From Mycolicibacterium komossense (GTDB lineage Bacteria > Actinomycetota > Actinomycetes > Mycobacteriales > Mycobacteriaceae), in contig NZ_JACKTY010000012.1 in NCBI RefSeq assembly GCF_025822605.1, forward strand, positions 1 through 64,000: 64,000 nucleotides of DNA, written 5' to 3'. Both the position numbers and the translations under genes were made by a program. Within the stretch, counting starts at the first letter, position 1. Each line of letters opens with the position of its first letter. Below are positions 17,185-25,473 of the stretch, in pieces. The notes under the pieces were generated by a model. It had not been told where the DNA came from, ran no database searches, and saw nothing but the letters and a program-made list of their open reading frames with translations.

Positions 17185-18639
17185 ATGTCGAATCAAATAG
17201 AGGAATCCGGCAGTAACCCCGTAGCCGGCAACGCCGATGAGGGCCAGCACCGCAGACTCCGAGGATCGCTCGGGGTGTGGGGCATTGTGTTCGTCGTGGT
17301 GGCCGCCGCATCCCCGTTGGGGGTCATCGGCGGCCCGGTGCCCTTGGGTATCGCCAGCGGCAACGGCACGGGCTTTCCGGCCATTTTCATCGTCAGCACA
17401 ATTATCATCTTGCTTTTCGCGGTCGGCTTCACCGCGCTGACTCCCTACGTGCCCAACGCGGGCGCGTTCTACTCCTACATCGGCAAAGGTCTGGGCAGGG
17501 TCACCGGTTTCGGCTTCGCGTTCGTGGCACTGATCTCCTACCTTGCGCTGGAAATCGGGGTCTACGGTCTGTTGGGCCAGGGCGCGCAGGCGTTGTTCGC
17601 GTCCTACGGGCTGCCGAGTATCCATTGGGGCGTATGGGCATTGGCGGCTGTGGTGATCGTGACCGTGCTCGGTCATCGCAACATCGACCTGTCCCGCAAT
17701 GTTCTCGGTGTGCTGCTGATCGCCGAGGTGGCAATCGTGCTCGCACTCGATGCCGTCGTAGCCGTGACCGGAGGTCACGAGGGCTTGTCAACGGGTTTCG
17801 TCACGCCCTCTCAGATCGTTTCCGGCGCACCGGGTATCGCTCTGCTGTTCGCGTTCTTGAGCTTCATCGGGTTCGAGGCCACGGCCGTCTTCCGGGACGA
17901 GGCGCGCGATCCGCTGCGCACAATTCCCCGTGCCACTTTCCTCGCTCTGATCCTGATCGGGGTGTTCTACACCGTTTCCACCTGGGCACTGATCACCGCG
18001 TGGGGGGACAGCCGCGTGGTCCAGCAGGCCACCGACGACCCGTCAGGACTGCTGCCCGGTGCCACCGAAGAATATCTAGGTTCGGCGGGGCTGCACATCG
18101 TCCAGGTGCTGTTCGTCACCAGCCTGTTCGCGTGCATCCTGTCGTTCCACAACGTCGTCGCCCGCTACCTCTTCACTCTGTCCAACCGCAAGGTGTTCCC
18201 GGCGTCGCTGGGAGAGGCGCACAAGAGTCATGCGTCCCCGCATCTCGCGTCCGGGCTCGACAACATCATCGTCGCGGTGTTCATCATCGCCGGAATCGTG
18301 ATCGGGCTGGATCCGGTGACGCAGTTCTACACCTGGCTGGCCGGCATCTCGACCGTCGGAATCATCATTCTCCTTATTGCGACCAGCGTTGCGGTGCTGG
18401 CGTTCTTCGCCGCACGCAAGCGAGCGGGTGAATTGGATGTGCCGGTATGGCGCGCGTTCATCGCCCCGGGAATCGGCTTGGTAGGGCTTGCAGGTGTCTT
18501 CTATCTGGTGCTCCAGAACCTGCCGGATCTGGTCGGCGGCTCGACACCCATCGCGATCGGTGCCGTGGTGCTGCTCGTCGTCGTGTTCGCAGTGGGCGCC
18601 GGGATTGCGGCGAAGCGATCCGAGGTCACTCTCGAATGA
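17185..18639 (+). CDS. APC-family amino acid permease
   Basis: This 484-residue protein has twelve predicted membrane helices. The first is GIVFVVVAAASPLGVIGGPV, GAFYSYIGKGLGRVTGFGFA follows helix 2, and LSFIGFEATAVFRDEARDPL is the conserved APC loop. It belongs to the same superfamily as the permease at 5842 but to a different subgroup. The start ATG 17185 is followed by a polar N-terminus of about 30 residues. It probably takes up an amino acid or amine. No operon partner is visible: about 180 bp precede it and a terminator follows. Confidence 0.9.
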   Translation: MSNQIEESGSNPVAGNADEGQHRRLRGSLGVWGIVFVVVAAASPLGVIGGPVPLGIASGNGTGFPAIFIVSTIIILLFAVGFTALTPYVPNAGAFYSYIGKGLGRVTGFGFAFVALISYLALEIGVYGLLGQGAQALFASYGLPSIHWGVWALAAVVIVTVLGHRNIDLSRNVLGVLLIAEVAIVLALDAVVAVTGGHEGLSTGFVTPSQIVSGAPGIALLFAFLSFIGFEATAVFRDEARDPLRTIPRATFLALILIGVFYTVSTWALITAWGDSRVVQQATDDPSGLLPGATEEYLGSAGLHIVQVLFVTSLFACILSFHNVVARYLFTLSNRKVFPASLGEAHKSHASPHLASGLDNIIVAVFIIAGIVIGLDPVTQFYTWLAGISTVGIIILLIATSVAVLAFFAARKRAGELDVPVWRAFIAPGIGLVGLAGVFYLVLQNLPDLVGGSTPIAIGAVVLLVVVFAVGAGIAAKRSEVTLE

Positions 18640-18663
18640 GCTGACGCTCCAGTTAGTCAATGC

Positions 18664-18700
18664 CCGAACGCCGGCACCCTCTGCGGATGCCGGCGTTCGG
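18664..18700 (+). terminator. Strong hairpin terminator, probably bidirectional
   Basis: A perfect 13-bp stem, ccgaacgccggca (18664-18676) and tgccggcgttcgg (18688-18700), with an 11-base loop, lies between the convergent permease and cysteine desulfurase genes. It is followed by tcgtgctgtc rather than a long T-run. Confidence 0.85.
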
Positions 18701-18725
18701 TCGTGCTGTCTGGAACGGTGACGCG

Positions 18726-20621
18726 CTAGGCGCTGCCCTCGGCGATCCGCCGAACCGCTGTGATGAAGACGTCGATCTCGTCGAAGGTGTTGTAGAACGC
18801 AAACGACGGCCGCACAGTGGCCTCCAGTCCGAGCCGCCGCAGAATCGGCTGGGCGCAATGGTGGCCGGCCCGCACCGCGATGCCTTCGGAGTTGAGTGCC
18901 TTGCCGACCTCGAGCGGTTCGTGGCCGGCCAGGACGAAGGACAGCACGCTGGCCTTCTCCTGTGCAGTACCGACCAACCGGACGCCAGGGATCTCGCCGA
19001 GCAGGGGAGTGGCGTACTCCAGCAGCGAGTGTTCGTAGGCCGCGATGCGCTCGATACCGACCTTTTCGACATAGCGCAACGCCTCGCCGAGACCGACTGC
19101 ATCCGCGATGTTGCCGGTGCCGGCTTCGAACTTGTTCGGCAGCCCTTGATACAGCGACCGTTCCAGCGTGACGTCGGCGATCATGTTGCCGCCGCCCTGC
19201 CATGGTGGTGTCTCTTCCCAGACTTCCTCGGTGCCGTAGACCACGCCGATCCCGGTGGGTCCGAAGATCTTGTGGCCGGAGAACACCAGGAAGTCCGCGC
19301 CGAGGTCGGTCACGTCGATCGGGATGTGCGGCACCGACTGGGCGGCGTCGATGAGAACCCGGGCGCCATACCGGTGGCCGAGTTCGACGATTTTCTTGGC
19401 CGGTGTCACCGTGCCCAGTGCATTGGACACCTGCGTGGCCGATACCAGTTTGGTCTTCGGTCCCAGTAGGTTCTCGAATTCGTTGAGCAGCAGATTGCCG
19501 GCATCGTCAACGGGGGCTACCTTGAGTATCGCGCCAGTTCGCTGCGAAAGCAGTTGCCACGGAACGATATTGGCGTGATGCTCTAGGTGGGTGATGACGA
19601 TCTCGTCGCCGGGTCCCAGGTGTTTGGTGCCCCAGGCGTAGGCAACCAGGTTGATCGCCTCGGTGGTGCCGCGAACAAAGATGATCTGCTCGCTCTTGGG
19701 TGCACCGATGAAACGCCGCACCGTTTCCCGGGCTTCCTCGTAGGCGTCGGTGGACCTGGCGGCGAGTTCGTGCGCAGCGCGATGGATATTGGAGTTCTCG
19801 TGCGCATAGAAGTACGCCAGCCGGTCGATGACGGCTTGCGGCTTCTGCGTGGTCGCGGCGTTGTCGAACCAGATCAGAGGTTTGCCGTTGACCGTCTCAC
19901 GCAGGATCGGGAAATCCGCGCGAAGGGCGTTGACGTCGAACACATCGTGGTTGTCCGGTAATGACGGAGTGAATGCCGTCGATGGTGGGGTGAGTTCCTT
20001 GGTGAGGAAGTAGTAACCGCCCTCGTCGCCCGCCGGCGTACGCGCCGGTGACGGTCCGGTTGACCGGCCCAGATCGGGCACGGTCGGGGCGGATGCCAAC
20101 CACCCGGGCGCCGTACCGCGCGGCGCCACCGGCACCGACGGAGCGGTGCCGGCGAGCACACCGGGGATGGTCGGCACGATGCCCGACGGAACCGCGAACG
20201 CGGTCAGGTCGGCGACACCGGACGGCGTAAGCGGGTCCAGTACGCCCGACGCAGCATGTCCCGCCGATGGACCGGCCGTGGTATCCGGCGCGGTGCCCCG
20301 TGGTGCCACCGGGACAGTCTGCGGCGGGATGCCTTCCGGACCGGGTGACGTCGGAACCGCGGTGCCGACGTCGGGCACGGCGACGAACTGTGCAGGCGGG
20401 GTGTACTGGTTCACCGAACCTGCGGCAGCGTTCCCCGCCGACGTTCCCGCTGTCACGTCGGGGACATTGCCCCTCGGTGCGACCGGGGCGGACTGCGGTG
20501 GGCTGTCGGGTCCGGGCCGGAAGCTCGCCGCGAACAGCTGGGTCGCCAGCGCGGCGAGTTCAGTCGCGCTGACGGGCAGGTCACCTTCGGCGGCTACCGA
20601 TTTGTACTCACTCGTACTCAT
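18726..20621 (-). CDS. Encapsulin-cargo cysteine desulfurase with long disordered targeting domain
   Basis: This 631-residue protein has two parts. Residues 1 to about 225 are low-complexity, rich in Pro, Ala, Gly and Thr, with a helix-like start (ATELAALATQLFAASF, 19-34) and three PVAPRG motifs at 46-51, 104-109 and 164-169, spaced 58 and 60 residues. Residues 226-631 are a SufS-type group II desulfurase: HLEHHANIVPW, the PLP lysine in SGHKIFGPTGIG, and the active Cys in RAGHHCAQP. This is the known cargo architecture of Family 2A encapsulins: the N-terminal domain directs the enzyme into the shell, where cysteine sulfur is converted to persulfide. Its start (20621) overlaps the encapsulin stop by 14 bp, so translation is coupled. 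Confidence 0.93.
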   Translation of the reverse strand: MSTSEYKSVAAEGDLPVSATELAALATQLFAASFRPGPDSPPQSAPVAPRGNVPDVTAGTSAGNAAAGSVNQYTPPAQFVAVPDVGTAVPTSPGPEGIPPQTVPVAPRGTAPDTTAGPSAGHAASGVLDPLTPSGVADLTAFAVPSGIVPTIPGVLAGTAPSVPVAPRGTAPGWLASAPTVPDLGRSTGPSPARTPAGDEGGYYFLTKELTPPSTAFTPSLPDNHDVFDVNALRADFPILRETVNGKPLIWFDNAATTQKPQAVIDRLAYFYAHENSNIHRAAHELAARSTDAYEEARETVRRFIGAPKSEQIIFVRGTTEAINLVAYAWGTKHLGPGDEIVITHLEHHANIVPWQLLSQRTGAILKVAPVDDAGNLLLNEFENLLGPKTKLVSATQVSNALGTVTPAKKIVELGHRYGARVLIDAAQSVPHIPIDVTDLGADFLVFSGHKIFGPTGIGVVYGTEEVWEETPPWQGGGNMIADVTLERSLYQGLPNKFEAGTGNIADAVGLGEALRYVEKVGIERIAAYEHSLLEYATPLLGEIPGVRLVGTAQEKASVLSFVLAGHEPLEVGKALNSEGIAVRAGHHCAQPILRRLGLEATVRPSFAFYNTFDEIDVFITAVRRIAEGSA

Positions 20622-21534
20622 GGAACTTGTCCACCGCCACGTCGTCGAGCACGGCGAGCGCATCGTCGGTCAGCACGGCCAGCGATGAGTAGAGCGTGAC
20701 CAGGTAGGACGCGATCGCCGAGCGGTTGATACCGGTGAACCGCACCGATAGCCCGGGAGCCTGCTCGCCGACCAGACCCGGCTGGAACAGTCCGACCACA
20801 CCCTGACGCTCCTCACCGGTGCGCACCAGGATGAACTTGGTCTTACCGTCCTCGACGGGCACCTTGTCCGACGGGATGATGGGGATTCCGCGCCAGGTGA
20901 TGAACTGCGCGCCGAACAGGTTGACCACTACTGGCGGGACGCCACGGCGAGTGGCCTCGCGGCCGAAGGCGGCCACGCCGAGCGGGTGGGTCAGGAAAAA
21001 GCCCGGGGTCTTCCACACCTTGGTGATCAGAGAATCGAGATCGTCAGGGGTGGGCGCGCCGCCGAGGGTCTGGATGGTCTGCTCAGGAGTGACCTGCGCC
21101 AACAAGCCGTATTCGGGGTTGTTGACCAGCTCAGACTCCTGGCGCTCCTTGATGGACTCCACGGTGAGCCGCAGCTGCTGGGTGATCTGGTCGTGCGGGC
21201 TGGAGTAGAGATCGGACACCCGGGTGTTCACATCGAGCAAGGTGGAGATGGACCGCAATGTGTACTCGCGCGGGTTGGTCTCGTAGTCGACATAAGTCTG
21301 GGGCAGCGGATCTTCGATCCCGGTGTCGCCCTCGTCGGCATGAATGGCCACCCGATCCGGGTTGACCACCCGGTTGACCCGGTAGATGCCCGCTTCGACC
21401 GGTACCCAGCTGAGCAGGTGAAGCAACCAACGTGGCGTGATGGTCGACAGCTGGGGGACGGTCTTGGTCGCATTGGCCAGCTGCCGCGCGGCGCCGGCGC
21501 CAAGCGCCTGGGATTCATTTTGTGCAGATGTCAC
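20608..21534 (-). CDS. Family 2A encapsulin shell protein (MMP-I/SrpI homologue)
   Basis: This 308-residue protein is a near match in recall to mycobacterial major membrane protein I: TVPQLSTITPRWLLHLLSWV at the N-terminal arm, YVDYETNPREYTLRSISTLL, and RTGEERQGVVGLFQPGLVGE with LSVRFTGINRSAI in the HK97-like core. Family 2A shells assemble as 60-subunit cages of HK97 fold and enclose a cysteine desulfurase, encoded immediately downstream here. No cyclic-nucleotide-binding insertion is present, which excludes Family 2B. Expression of such systems is linked to sulfur starvation in bacteria. Upstream lies a divergent poly-Cys leader region. Confidence 0.95.
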   Translation of the reverse strand: MTSAQNESQALGAGAARQLANATKTVPQLSTITPRWLLHLLSWVPVEAGIYRVNRVVNPDRVAIHADEGDTGIEDPLPQTYVDYETNPREYTLRSISTLLDVNTRVSDLYSSPHDQITQQLRLTVESIKERQESELVNNPEYGLLAQVTPEQTIQTLGGAPTPDDLDSLITKVWKTPGFFLTHPLGVAAFGREATRRGVPPVVVNLFGAQFITWRGIPIIPSDKVPVEDGKTKFILVRTGEERQGVVGLFQPGLVGEQAPGLSVRFTGINRSAIASYLVTLYSSLAVLTDDALAVLDDVAVDKFHEYE

Positions 21535-21823
21535 GGGAATGCCTCCTGGATCTGAAGAGGGAACTGAACGACGATAATTGCGGTCATCCGGAGCGGTGCC
21601 TCCGACACTGCGGTTTCGCGGCCTGCGGTGCCGACCACCTGACAGGCTGAGATAGCTAAACGCACCTCAATCTAAGTCCGCGGACAGCCATGCGCCGGGT
21701 GTGCCTGTCACAACGATTGCCTGCCGACTCATGGTGGATCAATGATGTGGTTACATACCGCCGCTGTACAGACTTAGAGGTCACCGTGACGTTAACTCGC
21801 ATCACGCGACAGCGGTCCGACTC
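21535..21823. other. Intergenic region upstream of the encapsulin
   Basis: About 290 bp hold the encapsulin promoter and 5' leader on the minus strand. I looked for a SAM-I or SAM-IV riboswitch and cannot support one. The minus strand contains a tiny frame ending LRLRCV (stop near 21656) with a single Cys, which is too weak to call a leader peptide. Confidence 0.4.
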
Positions 21824-21854
21824 AGTGCCAGCTGAGTGCCAGTTGTAGTGCCAG
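21824..21854. promoter_or_regulatory. Three phased direct repeats AGTGCCAG
   Basis: The octamer agtgccag occurs at 21824-21831, 21835-21842 and 21847-21854, so starts are 11 and 12 bp apart, about one helical turn. The array ends about 15 bp before the -10 element of the poly-Cys leader and also lies upstream of the encapsulin gene on the other strand. The phasing suggests an activator or repressor that binds cooperatively on one DNA face. Confidence 0.55.
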
Positions 21855-21868
21855 ATCCCGGCGTGACG

Positions 21869-21874
21869 TATGGT
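21869..21874 (+). promoter_or_regulatory. Predicted -10 element of the poly-Cys leader
   Basis: TATGGT fits the mycobacterial TANNNT -10 consensus. Its end lies 7 bases before ATG 21881, so transcription would start at or next to the A of the start codon, giving a leaderless mRNA. The -35 region falls in the third AGTGCCAG repeat. Confidence 0.55.
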
Positions 21875-21880
21875 ATGGCT

Positions 21881-21949
21881 ATGCAACAGGTCGCACCGCC
21901 GCGCTTTGTCTTCACGCGCAGCCTTGTCGTGCGCTGTTGTTGTTGTTGA
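21881..21949 (+). CDS. Poly-cysteine leader peptide (22 residues, ends CCCC)
   Basis: The ORF ATG 21881 to TGA 21947-21949 encodes 22 residues ending FTRSLVVRCCCC, with four consecutive tgt codons before the stop. ATG 21875 would add two residues. Polycysteine small ORFs of actinobacteria are known to act as cysteine-responsive attenuators: when Cys-tRNA is scarce the ribosome stalls in the Cys run and downstream sulfur genes are expressed. A GC hairpin (ccgcc-taccgc-ggcgg, 21981-21996) follows and may be part of the switch. The next gene starts 90 bp downstream at 22040. The ORF is probably leaderless. Confidence 0.8.
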   Translation: MQQVAPPRFVFTRSLVVRCCCC

Positions 21950-22039
21950 TTTTCTGACGCCGTAATTCCTGCGTTCTAGCCCGCCTACCGCGGCGGAGAG
22001 CTGTTCGCGCTGCTCAGAGCCCCCGGAAAGTCAACTCGC

Positions 22040-23305
22040 ATGACCATGCTGTCCGCAGAAATCCTTCAGCCGGTTCGGACCCGTCCGGCGGTGACCGTTC
22101 GTCGCCGGGTACGCCCGCGTCCTGCCGCCGAGATCAGCAGGATGACCCGCTACCGGGGCGGGACCTATTCCCACACCGTCGACACCATCGCGTTCACCGA
22201 CGGCACCACGGCGCGCACTGACCTGATCCGCCTGAACCCGAACATCGAGGCCTACTCGTTGGACTTCACGGGCATCGCGCCGATGACTCCGTCGCGCTAT
22301 GCGGTCGACAGCTGGTCGGCGCTGCCCAACCTGCGGGCCCACGTGTTCGAGGCAGAGGTGGACTGGATTCTGCGGAACTCGTTCCCACACTTGCGAACTG
22401 GCGACCTGAGCAAACGGCTGCGGGCTGCCGGCTATCCCCTTGGCCGGGGCAACATCTCCGAGCATGAGGCGATCGCGGCTACGCAGGCCGCGATCTGGCA
22501 CCTGACCAACGGCCTCGAGCTCGACACCCGGCCGCGGAATGTCCCGAGTCGGACTGTCCGCACCACGGACGGCGTCATCGCCGAATTCGACGATGAGCCC
22601 GAATTGGGTGGGTACACCGTCGATATCACCGCTGACGCTCCTTCGACTGTGGTGTTACAGAAGTCGACAGACGGAAAGTCGTGGCGCGACGTCGCATCGT
22701 CAGCGCTGACCGTGGCCGAAGGCGTTGGTAATCATCGGAAGTCACTCGGAGTGGGTGCCACCATCGCGGCGAGCCGACACGGCCGGGGTCGGCGCGGGCA
22801 CCGCTTCTACCGCCTGCGGGCGATCGGCAGCGCGACGATCGGCGAAATCGGTTTCTCGCTCAACGGATCAGGCTCCTATCGCAATTCGGAGCGGACCGTC
22901 CATCTCTACAACTATCTCCTTGCTGGTGCCCGCCGGGCACGCGCAACCAGCACCGCCCCACGGTTGAGCGCGGCGGGCGCCAGTGCCGACGCCGGTCTGA
23001 TCGGGCCGTTCCGCCTGAGCTTCACGAACTCCGCGGCGCTGAGCGTGCCTACGGGTGAACTGGTTGGCTCCGACGGTGCCGAGATCAGCGGACCGATCCA
23101 GCCCGGCACCGTTTTCTACCTGCGACCGCACCCGGGAACGGCATCGTCGACGGTCACCATGACCGTCCCTGGCGGGGTGGACGGTTTCGGTGGCCGGGTG
23201 CTCACCGGCGTCGCACTCGACGAGGCAGCCAATCGGTTCACCCCGTTGGCCCTTGCCGTACCCGCCAATCTGGTGGTGGATTTCGAGATCAGCTGGGGCC
23301 GTTAG
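22040..23305 (+). CDS. Cysteine-free thioester-domain (TED/TQXA)-like protein
   Basis: This 421-residue protein contains no cysteine. Residues about 40-165 resemble the thioester domain of Gram-positive surface proteins: VDTIAFTDGTTARTDLIRLN, and the hallmark TQxAIW motif (ATQAAIWHLTNG, Gln149). The thioester Cys expected in an AYC[IV][DE]-like motif is replaced by Ser73 in AYSLD. Residues about 185-290 look like a beta-sandwich, and the last 120 residues form another beta domain. No signal peptide, sortase motif or membrane segment is visible from ATG 22040 or 22046, so its location is unclear. It is the first gene behind the poly-Cys leader. The family call is from motif memory. Confidence 0.7.
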   Translation: MTMLSAEILQPVRTRPAVTVRRRVRPRPAAEISRMTRYRGGTYSHTVDTIAFTDGTTARTDLIRLNPNIEAYSLDFTGIAPMTPSRYAVDSWSALPNLRAHVFEAEVDWILRNSFPHLRTGDLSKRLRAAGYPLGRGNISEHEAIAATQAAIWHLTNGLELDTRPRNVPSRTVRTTDGVIAEFDDEPELGGYTVDITADAPSTVVLQKSTDGKSWRDVASSALTVAEGVGNHRKSLGVGATIAASRHGRGRRGHRFYRLRAIGSATIGEIGFSLNGSGSYRNSERTVHLYNYLLAGARRARATSTAPRLSAAGASADAGLIGPFRLSFTNSAALSVPTGELVGSDGAEISGPIQPGTVFYLRPHPGTASSTVTMTVPGGVDGFGGRVLTGVALDEAANRFTPLALAVPANLVVDFEISWGR

Positions 23306-23383
23306 CCTCCCGCCCTCGGGTCTTTAGAATCACCAATGGCGAAATACTGCCGATGGCGGCCGCACCGACGGACGATCGTGGCC

Positions 23384-24790
23384 ATGAGTTCATTAGGCCC
23401 ATCGCAACAACGAACCGTGGCCATCATCGGTGCCGGGCAGACGGGAATCGCTGCCGCATTGGGCTTTCTGAACGCAGGATTCGATGTCACGGTCTTAAGT
23501 GACCGCGATCAGATCAGCTTGCGCACTGACATCCCGGCAACCGGAACGGCGGTCACCTTCGCCGCATCGCAGGCCGCCGAGCGTGAGCTCGGACTCGACG
23601 ACTATGCCGGTCGCGTCCCACTGGTGACGGGGCAGAGCACCCAGATCTTCACCGGAGTTGGGGGGAACCGGCAGGATCTCCTCGACTTCGACACCACCTA
23701 TCTCGACGGGGCGCGGGCGATCGGGGTGGACACCCGGCTCAAGGTGGACGAACGACTGCGCGAATTTACCTCCAGGGGAGGTCATTTCGTCATCTCGCAG
23801 GTCACTGCGGATAGCCTCGACGAGATTGCGGCCAGCCATGACCTGACCCTCGTCGCCACCGGCCGCGGTGGTCTTTCGGGATCGTTCCCCGTCGACGAAT
23901 CCCGCACGGTGTACGACTCGCCGCAGCGCACGCTACTGATGGTGACCCTCACCGGCCTCGAGCACGGTTCCGATGTCTTCGCCCATCGCAGTCCGGTCGG
24001 CGGCGAGCACAACACGTTTGCGGTCAGCGAAGAGCAGGGCGAGCTGTGGTGGGGGCCGTACCTGCACAAGGATGCCGGCCCGTCATGGTCGTTCCTCGGC
24101 TTCGCCAAGCGGGGCAGCGACTGGGAGAAGCGGTTTTCCGCGGCGCAGGATGCCGCCTCAGCGCACCGGATCGTTCTCGACGTCCACCGCGATTACGTCG
24201 ACTGGGATCTTCCCGAGGTTTCGGCCACCCGGGTGATCGAGGAAGATCCGCACGCCTGGTTGTTAGGTGCGGTCACCCCCACCGTCCGCCACGCTGTAGG
24301 AGTCACAAAGAGCGGCCATCCTGTTCTGGCCCTTGGTGATACGGCGATCTCCTTCGATCCCATCGCCGCCCAGGGCGCCCAGGGGGGTCTGATCCAGTCG
24401 GCACAGCTCGTAGCCGCCGCCCGTGACTACGACGGTCCATTCGACGAGCAGTGGTTGCGCGGGACCTTCGAACACTTCTGGGAGAGCAGGGGCCGCGCCG
24501 CCACGCTCGTCACCCGCCTTTTCCTTGGCGACGCCGAGCTCGCGCACTATTCGCAGCTGTTCTTCGCGGCGGCCGCGAGCAGCCCACGTTTCGCATCGGC
24601 ATTGTTCGGCCTCATCTCCGACCCGACGCCGCTGCTCGGAATAGATACCGAGGAGGCCGCGCGCGACTGGGTCGCCGGGATCGCCGGCGAGCCGGTCGAC
24701 GATCTACTCGCCAGGTCGGCCGCGTCCGGATTTCGCTACTCGACCTACACCCCCCAAGGCGCAGAACAGCATTCGGTGGCCCAGGCGTAA
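23384..24790 (+). CDS. Styrene-monooxygenase-like FAD oxygenase (StyA type)
   Basis: This encodes 468 residues from ATG 23384; an in-frame ATG at 23336 would add 16 basic residues. The FAD motif is VAIIGAGQTGIAAALGFLNA, and GHPVLALGDTAISFDPIAAQ is the second flavin-binding motif, with GAQGGLIQSAQLVAAA after it. These match the StyA/IndA group of two-component FAD monooxygenases, which epoxidise alkenes or oxidise sulfides using FADH2 from a separate reductase. No reductase gene is adjacent. It follows the cysteine-free protein by about 80 bp on the same strand, so it may share control by the poly-Cys leader. Confidence 0.82.
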   Translation: MSSLGPSQQRTVAIIGAGQTGIAAALGFLNAGFDVTVLSDRDQISLRTDIPATGTAVTFAASQAAERELGLDDYAGRVPLVTGQSTQIFTGVGGNRQDLLDFDTTYLDGARAIGVDTRLKVDERLREFTSRGGHFVISQVTADSLDEIAASHDLTLVATGRGGLSGSFPVDESRTVYDSPQRTLLMVTLTGLEHGSDVFAHRSPVGGEHNTFAVSEEQGELWWGPYLHKDAGPSWSFLGFAKRGSDWEKRFSAAQDAASAHRIVLDVHRDYVDWDLPEVSATRVIEEDPHAWLLGAVTPTVRHAVGVTKSGHPVLALGDTAISFDPIAAQGAQGGLIQSAQLVAAARDYDGPFDEQWLRGTFEHFWESRGRAATLVTRLFLGDAELAHYSQLFFAAAASSPRFASALFGLISDPTPLLGIDTEEAARDWVAGIAGEPVDDLLARSAASGFRYSTYTPQGAEQHSVAQA

Positions 24791-24804
24791 TTGCCAGGGG
24801 ACCG

Positions 24805-25302
24805 TCACATCGCCGCCAGGGCTGACCGCAGCCGACCGCCGAGGTCGCCGCGGCCGGAGACATACAGCGGTCCCATGCCATCTGACAGCAGCAGTCGCAG
24901 TTTGGCCATCCCGCGGGCGGTGACTGGTCGGGGCGAATGCAATCGCAATGTCACGGTGTCGACCAGATCTACGGCGGACAGGACATCTGGGCGGTGAGCC
25001 CAGGAACGTCCCGTCCATGGCGCGGGAAGAGTGCGGGCGTCCTCGACCGCCTGCCGCAACGACCGGGCGACCGCTTCCCGCTCGGCGACCGTGACGAGCC
25101 GGCGCGCATGGATACCGATTGCGCTGTGGGGCGATGCTGTTGCGCCGTTGGCCAGCAGCCGGTCATAGCGTGTCACGAGCAGGCGCGCCGTGAGTCTGGC
25201 CAGCAGCGGAGCCTGGGATGAATAGCCTCCGGCGGCGGGCGACGTCCACTCGACGTGCCCGACACCGTGGTGATTGTTCGTCGGACCAAAAGGACCCGTC
25301 AT
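24805..25302 (-). CDS. Conserved-looking hypothetical protein (165 residues)
   Basis: The start at 25302 is preceded by an agaggtagag ribosome site; the frame remains open upstream but turns arginine-rich and unlikely. The protein is soluble and basic, with a C-terminal block MAKLRLLLSDGMGPLYVSGR followed by GDLGGRLRSALAAM that has the look of a short conserved mycobacterial family. I do not recognise a function. It is convergent with the StyA-like gene, only 15 bp apart, and divergent from the Ssu-type transporter leader. Confidence 0.6.
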   Translation of the reverse strand: MTGPFGPTNNHHGVGHVEWTSPAAGGYSSQAPLLARLTARLLVTRYDRLLANGATASPHSAIGIHARRLVTVAEREAVARSLRQAVEDARTLPAPWTGRSWAHRPDVLSAVDLVDTVTLRLHSPRPVTARGMAKLRLLLSDGMGPLYVSGRGDLGGRLRSALAAM

Positions 25303-25473
25303 CGTCTCTACCTCTCTCGCCGCGCCGTTGCGGCTGCTGCGCGTCGTCGATGCCAGCACCACGATCATACGTTCGCCGGATGCGCGAAATCGGCGGGAAA
25401 TAATCGTGCCGATTTGATAGCTCCCGTCACGTCCACTCCTGCGACATGGTGGAGACCAAGAGGTTGCACGCGA

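Noticed and set aside
21535..21680. SAM riboswitch upstream of the encapsulin on the minus strand
   Set aside because: Some GC stems are present, but I cannot find the conserved core of SAM-I or SAM-IV; a covariance-model scan would decide.
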